DNA from: Utricularia gibba
Taxonomy: Eukaryota > Streptophyta > Magnoliopsida > Lamiales > Lentibulariaceae
NCBI GenBank assembly: GCA_002189035.1
Contig: NEEC01000011.1
Coordinates: 2,604,001-2,668,000 of the forward strand
Direction of reading: 5' to 3'
Length of the DNA: 64,000 bases
A program made the translations under genes and the position numbers. Below the pieces are notes generated by a model, which was given only the letters and a program-made list of their open reading frames with translations, did not search any database and was not told the DNA's origin. This document shows, in pieces, positions 58,464-64,000 of this stretch (the stretch's first letter is position 1; each line of letters begins with the position of its first letter).

Positions 58464-60174
58464 ATGGCGTTCTCGTTATCCTCGCATCTGCATTCGGGAA
58501 TGGAAGTTTCTCAGCCGGCGATCAGGTTCTACTCCTCCTGGGTATTACGCATCCTTGGGCCACGTCGTCTTTCTCACCCTTACGTATGACTGTGCTTTGC
58601 AGTTGTGCCAGCAAGGTGTATGCGGGGTTAAGGTTCCAGTCCCCGAGTACGTCTTCTATCCGAAGATTATTTGGGTTTCATCATTTTATGTGAATTATAA
58701 GTTTTACTCATTTGGTATTCAACAGATTGCTTTGGATTTGGAAAACCGAATTTGAATGTGGAGTTTCACAGAAAAGTATACGAGAGTGTTCGTTCAAGGT
58801 AAAGGTCTACGTTATTGTTAATATGTTGAGCACTCTCAGTTAATTGAATTCCGGGTTATTTTCTAGTTGATTAATGATGTTTACTGCTCTATTTTCGCTG
58901 TACAGAAACGGGAAGGCAACAAAAGCCCGAGTTTGTATGATGCCAATTGGAACTCCCAGAGTGCCTTACAGAAATCAAACTGAGGGAACTTGGCAATGGG
59001 TTGATTTGTGGAATGCTCTCGTACGTAATCTTCCTCCTCGGTTTATCAAGTGCGAGAAACCGCGAAACTTCTCAGATTCTGTTTCTTGTTTATATGAGAC
59101 TTTTTGAATTACCATTGGGTTTGGGTTTGGGTTTGGAAATGTCTTCTTGATTAAAGTTTTTGTTTGTTTTTTATTCTTTTACTGCAGTACCGGGAACGTA
59201 TTATTTTCATCGGGCAGCATATTGATGAAGAGTTCAGCAATCAAATCCTTGCGACAATGTTATACCTTGACAGCGTTGATGACTCGAGGAAGCTGTATAT
59301 GTACATAAATGGTCCTGGAGGGGATGTGTGATCTCTTTGCCCCATCATTTGTATTTTGTTTCTTTGCTTTTGCATCCCACTGCTGAAGCATTTCTCTCTT
59401 GGCTGTATGCAGCTTACTCCTAGCATGGCCATCTATGACACTATGCAAAGCTTGAAAAGTCCTGTGGGTACTCACTGTGTTGGCTTCGCATATAATCTGG
59501 CAGGTTTTCTTCTTACTGCTGGTGAAAAGGTACATAAAAAGTAGTCTTAGGACCATTGTTATAATCAGAAATAATCTTCAAATAGGGTGGCTCCACGAGT
59601 ATATTGTAGTTGAGAACCACGTAAATAAGCCCCCCTGTGTTCCAACCTTGATCTCGAACCAGATTGCTCATCCCATAAACCATTTTTTTAGGGTAATCGA
59701 TTTGCAATGCCCCTTTCAAGAATTGCTCTTCAATCGCCTGCTGGAGCCGCCCGTGGACAGGTGTGTGTGGCTGCTTTAGTGTCTGCTATTCCATGAAATT
59801 GTTCCATGTTAATTATAGGACACTCTTTGCAGGCAGATGACATTCGAAACGAAGCCGATGAGCTGCTAAGAATCAGGGACTATCTCTTTAAGGAGTTGTC
59901 TAAGAAAACTGGACAACCTGTGGAAAAGGTACTGCCGTTGGTTTCTGCATTTTCAGCTCCTTGACTTCTTCACACTTTTTATACTGAAGAACAATTGATG
60001 TCTTACTTATTTTGATTCCGATATTTCGCTACACAGATCCTCCAAGACCTGAGTCGTATGAAGCGGTTCAATTCCCAAGAAGCCCTTGAATATGGCCTCA
60101 TTGATCGGATTGTGAGGCCCTCCCGGATAAAGGCTAATGCTCCACAAAAGGGAGGGACTACAGGTCTTGGTTAA
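58464..60174 (+). CDS. CLPR2: Chloroplast Clp protease subunit ClpR2 (non-catalytic)
   Basis: Structural subunit of the stromal Clp core; 283 aa. Exons: 58464-58525, 58603-58646, 58726-58798, 58906-59020, 59188-59325, 59413-59529, 59692-59760, 59833-59928, 60037-60174. A transit-peptide-like N-terminus is followed by [93 protein letters not shown]. The catalytic Ser of ClpP is Asn here (AYNLAGFLL) and the catalytic His is Gln (RIALQSPAG), as expected for ClpR2. Exon 2 (44 nt) is the least certain. Confidence 0.95.
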
Positions 60175-60588
60175 TCAAGTTGCGGGTGCTGGTAAAGTAT
60201 AGATCTTTGTTCCATCTGCTCTTGAACCCTTCCTTGGCTGTCAGCTTCCTAGAATATTCAATCTTATGAAGTTGCTTCTTTGTTGTGCAGCACGGAGTTT
60301 ATTCTGATCTGAGCTGTGGGTTATAATCATTCCTATAGTGTATGAGACAATGTATGCATTTCAATTAGAATATATGCCTTTTTCATTTCCAATAGCACTG
60401 CATCCCTGTCGAGTAAAGTATCTATGCTGCTAGTACAGGCGTTATGTATATGCATATCAATGCTGTTTTTCAGTAGCACCGAAACTCGATAAATAAGAGT
60501 CGGCAGCTATGAGATTACCATCATGAATGGAAGAACTCAGAGGAGGTATATATACTTGTGTTGTTATGTTTGCTCCAGACCATCTTCA
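60175..60588. other. Convergent 3' spacer after CLPR2
   Basis: CLPR2 3' UTR, possibly with a UTR intron, and the 3' UTR of the following minus-strand gene. No gene seen. Confidence 0.45.
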
Positions 60589-61613
60589 TCAGGATGAAGC
60601 CAGCAAGCACCCAAACACTTTCTGGAAGCATTTTGATTGTTGGATGGAGTTCCTCAGCAGCTGACTGATGAAGCTTGGAAAGGGCAGTGGAGATGAGTTC
60701 TCCGATGTCTGTGCAGCCTTATCCTCGATACTCCGATGAAGGTAGAATGTCCTCCGGCCAAGATCTCCGATCAAATCAGACCTGCTCAGACCTGTTTGCT
60801 CACAAGACAATGGGTACACGATGAGACACATTCTGAGTCAAAGATGCCCGCTTCATACCCAACTCACTTTCAAGTGTGAACTTGGAGTGGTGCAGACCGC
60901 ACGTGGTAGCTGCATCTTTCTCCAGCAGAGGCGTTCTTCCTTCTTCCCTGTACCTCTCCAGCACCGTGCTTATCATCTCGTCCACGGTGGCTCCCAATCT
61001 CACGATCGCCCGTACCGGCCCGGGGCTTCCTTCCACTGTTACATTCACCAACACCTTGGCATCCTTGTCGAAACCTCGCTGCAATCGAATCGTACATACT
61101 CCTTCAGTTCCCGACAAAGAAGATGAACTACTTAGGTGTTGACGTGTAAGAATGTAATAACTGTTAGAAGCTGAATGAAGATCGTGTCTTTAATGCTGAA
61201 AGAGTTGAAGATGCGTACAGGTATTACAATTCTTTGAAAACTAACACACGCATTCACCGAATCAGACCAAACAAACCGCACGCCCGTAGTATGTATAGTA
61301 ACTTTACCTTTGTACCCCTCACGGGGGCGCGATTGGCGGGAGAGCTGAAGATGTCGCTGCACGTGCGCTGCCGGGCAAGTACTTCTTCAACCTCAGTCTT
61401 CGACGGCTCCGATTCGGCAGGGACGTTCCGAAGCGACGGCTGCGACAAGCTTCTTGTAATCCTTCGCGAGGAGTTCCTCCGCCGGTGTTTCCGGCCGGAA
61501 GAAGATGAAGAAGTCGGCGATGGCGAAGGTGAAGGCCTTGCAAGTCGAGGATTAGTGATCGTCCTCCGATCGACCGGAATCCTTCGGCTGAGGCCGAAAT
61601 CCTCCTTTGACAT
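60589..61613 (-). CDS. At4g22758-like protein (DUF7054 type)
   Basis: Three exons: about 61310-61613, about 60868-61135, and 60589-60791. Exon 1 is Ser/Arg/Pro-rich ([20 protein letters not shown]). Exon 2 holds the conserved ubiquitin-like block [39 protein letters not shown], and exon 3 begins [20 protein letters not shown]. This matches the land-plant At4g22758-like family; no biochemical function is known to me. The exon 2/3 junction is clear (phase 1). The exon 1/2 junction is uncertain: several donors exist around 61280-61320 and the acceptor is 61137 or 61167. Confidence 0.78.
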
Positions 61614-62117
61614 AAAAGTCTGGAGGAGAGTGCGTGCAACTGCCCCCGGTAGGAAAAATCGAACTTCCAGCTTTATAATATTTAACCAAAAAAAAGTTAA
61701 TTCATATTCATTAAAAAAACACCCAAAAATTAAATTGTGAATATAATTTTTTTCCTTTAAAAGCACAAAACAATTCAATAATTAATATTTTATTAAAATA
61801 AATTCAAATATATTTTTTAACTCATTCAAATCGATTTTAGTGATTCCCACGCATGTATGTAACTGAAGAAACTGTTTGAAGAAATATGGGGCCCGTGGAC
61901 CCACTAAAAAGTGGACATTTATTGGGCTGCATCCAGTTCGATTCAGTGGGCCGGCCCAACAATTATGAAATATAAAGTTGATTAATATTAAAATTAATTT
62001 GATTAAATTACAAATTGAAATTGAGAAATTAAAAAGTTCAATTTGATGTATTAGCGGACAAGGATATTGAATAAGTGAAGTCCGTGTTTGGACAGTCCGT
62101 GACTCTACACCTCGACA
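61614..62117. promoter_or_regulatory. Divergent spacer, At4g22758-like / LTPG
   Basis: About 500 bp, AT-rich in the middle. Contains TGGGCCGGCCCAAC near 61950 (palindromic GGCCC core). Must contain both promoters. Confidence 0.45.
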
Positions 62118-62942
62118 ATGGGACTCTCGAAGATCGCAATCGCCGCCGTGGCGACGGCGCTATTCCTACTGTTCCTAGGAACCGCCGAGGCGCAGTCGGC
62201 GGGAGGTTGCATTCAGCCGCTGCTGGTGTGCGCGCCTTTCTTGAACGGCACGACTCCGTCCGGCGAGTGCTGCGCCGCGATGCAAGACGTCATCGCGCAT
62301 CAGCTTCCGTGTCTCTGCGCTATCTACTCAAATCCCGCGGTTCTTCAAGGGATTAATGTCAATCTCACTCAGGCTCTCACGCTCCCAGCACAATGCAATA
62401 TCCACACCGGGGTTTCCGTTTGCTTCGGTACAATCAAACTCAGATCCATTTGAATTATCATTAATTGAGTTTTTGTGTGTAACTCTGCGTCTTGTTGTTG
62501 TTAATGAGCAGCGCCGCCGCCGGCATCGGCGCCCCGCCCATCCCCCGTCCCGACCCCCACAACAGGTATCGGGATTCAAACTCTTGTTTAGGGTTAAATT
62601 AAATGCTAAAGTCAAAGATTACAACCGCACCATGTGAATGAGTTGGGGTGGGTGGTGAAAATGCAACCGCGTTGGGCTCAGAAAGCATTCATTCCATGCT
62701 TGACTAGTTTATCCACATCTTTCTTGTTACCTTTTTTGCTGCAAGTTTTTGACCGTTTTACGGTGTGGTTCTGAATCGGTTTCTGAGTTGAAGCCATTTG
62801 TCTCTTTAAAGTTGTGATCTTGGGTTTTGGGTTGTTAATCTGACCATTGAGATGATGTTGTTCAGATAATGGTATCGGAAAAGCATCCTGGATCGGGCTG
62901 CCGGCATCAATCTTTGCCATGGTTCTCGCATTTCTCTATTGA
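62118..62942 (+). CDS. GPI-anchored non-specific lipid transfer protein (LTPG type)
   Basis: 146 aa: exons 62118-62427, 62512-62565, 62866-62942. Signal peptide IAAVATALFLLFLGTAEA. Eight-cysteine motif in nsLTP order: C, C, CC (GECCAAM), CxC (LPCLCAI), C (PAQC), C (VSVC). A Pro/Ala/Ser-rich spacer follows (APPPASAPRPSPVPTPTT), and the C-terminal hydrophobic segment ASIFAMVLAFLY ends right at the stop, as in a GPI-attachment signal. Likely secreted to the cell wall side of the plasma membrane and involved in cuticle or wall lipid handling (family knowledge). All junctions are in phase 1. Confidence 0.93.
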
Positions 62943-63802
62943 GCTTGGTACCAAGCTCGTACAGGGTTCTACTTGATCTGTGTGATGAGCGAAGCCTTGG
63001 TTTGTATGGCGATAATGATTCTTGAGAAAACCAGACATCTCATGTACTATTTTCCCTTTTCAAGTCCTGGTATTTCGTTGCGATTAGCAATGAGAGAAAT
63101 CCAGTTGCTTCCTGTGTTTCGCTTTTTGAAATACGTTTTCCTCGCAAGCGAGTAGTGCGTTGGGGGCGCCGACGAAGCAAAAACCCATCCTCTCCTAATA
63201 GAAGCCCTGGTATCTTCTATAAGGGGAGGATTCCGCACGGTAGTGGCACTTCCGATGGGGAAGGGATTCTTGCTCAGTTCCTAGTCCGGTTGTCGCGATT
63301 ACGCTGTTCCCTAGGTGCGTGTTTGTCACACTTGCAACGTCCAACACCAGCGATCAACGGTGAATCGGAATGAAAAGTAACCACTCCGATCGGGCGCCAC
63401 GTGATATTCCTCTCCGGGGAGGTACCTTGGTTGATTCTCCGAAGGCGATGGAATCCTGGAGGAGCCACTCGATTAGACAAAAACGACAATGGGGTACTTG
63501 GGTGTGGAAGGTTTCAGGGTAGTAACCGTGGAGCTTCTTATGTCAGCCGTTCGATTGTGCCCCATCAACGGGAAAGAATATTAGTTAATTCGGAGGAGGA
63601 GATGTGGATATGGAGATTTGAGTGTGGACAGGAGTGAGATAAAACGTTTCCCCAAGGAAAAAGGCTATCTTGCTCCTCCGTGCCGGAATCTACTCGCCTC
63701 CGAGGTATATTCTCTCCCGTTTCGGCTAATGTTTAAAAAGGGCTCTCATTTTGTGTAGCTTTGCGTGTTAGAAGATCAGGGATACAATGTATTAACTGTT
63801 TG
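62943..63802. other. Unassigned 0.86 kb after LTPG
   Basis: More GC-balanced than other spacers, with open frames on both strands but no family recognised. A G-box core CACGTG lies at 63398-63403. It may be the promoter and leader of a gene running off the right edge; a possible donor (CTCCGAG|GTATAT) is near 63705. Confidence 0.35.
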
Positions 63803-64000
63803 ATGCCATCACGTTGTACCTCTGTTCAGTTCGAAGTAAATATGGTGTCTTTGATCACATTACCTCCTCTACAGCAGGCTTATCTGTCAAGTTCATCAGC
63901 CCAGGTAATATTTTGGCCTTTAATGGCTATTCTTCAAGTTTACCCACGCTATGAATTTTTAAATTTATGTTTATGCAGTTAGGTTTGCAGGGGCGTGGCC
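63803..64000 (+). CDS. Possible start of a gene running off the window
   Basis: An ATG at 63803 opens 34 codons (MPSRCTSVQFEVNMVSLITL onward) to a good donor at 63904/63905 (CCCAG|GTAATA). An acceptor at 63978 (TTATGCAG) continues in frame (LGLQGRG) to the edge. The family is unknown and the model rests only on splice-site quality and an open frame. Confidence 0.3.

Noticed and set aside
1-64000. CRISPR arrays, bacterial operons, viral or integrase-bearing elements
   Set aside because: Intron-rich eukaryotic genes throughout; no direct-repeat arrays, reverse transcriptase or capsid-like frames seen.

Overview
The window is nuclear DNA from a flowering plant, most likely a eudicot. The evidence is short introns bounded by GT/GC and AG, AT-rich spacers of 0.3-2 kb, and genes whose proteins match well-known Arabidopsis families over their full length. 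No species can be named from the sequence alone. I built exon models by hand from reading frame, splice sites, intron phase and family conservation; most junctions close exactly in phase.

Layout, left to right. A PP2C phosphatase (-, cut by the left edge) diverges from the 20S proteasome subunit PBG1 (+). A RING protein with tandemly duplicated exons (-) follows, then a rubredoxin (+) and an intronless DOMON/cytochrome b561 gene (-). A run of minus-strand genes comes next: MORC ATPase, exosome RRP40, HT1-like Raf kinase and mitochondrial COQ2 prenyltransferase. Then a short ATL RING-H2 gene (+), an unknown plant-specific protein (+) and a nucleobase-ascorbate transporter (+, 14 exons). Next are two tandem copies of a small unknown gene (-), separated by a leftover NAT fragment that carries a MITE. 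The right half holds DCL1 (-, 20 exons), an intronless QUIRKY-like MCTP (-), an unknown protein (-), a GT14 glycosyltransferase (-), HVA22-like (-), CLPR2 (+), an At4g22758-like protein (-) and a GPI-anchored lipid transfer protein (+). The last kilobase is mostly unassigned.

The genes are mainly housekeeping and do not form one pathway. DCL1, MORC and RRP40 all act in RNA or chromatin silencing or RNA decay, but nothing in the sequence links them. PP2C, HT1-like and HVA22 are families often tied to stress signalling.

Most noteworthy observations: an apparent excess of GC-AG introns (7 of about 113 modelled); a RING gene whose middle exons arose by repeated exon-intron duplication with preserved phase; a NAT-plus-unknown-gene segmental duplication in which the intact NAT intron serves as the empty site for a TTA-flanked MITE; and a split miR162 target site in DCL1. 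The tandem unknown gene pair is the best candidate for an undescribed protein family. I found no convincing new multi-gene system.
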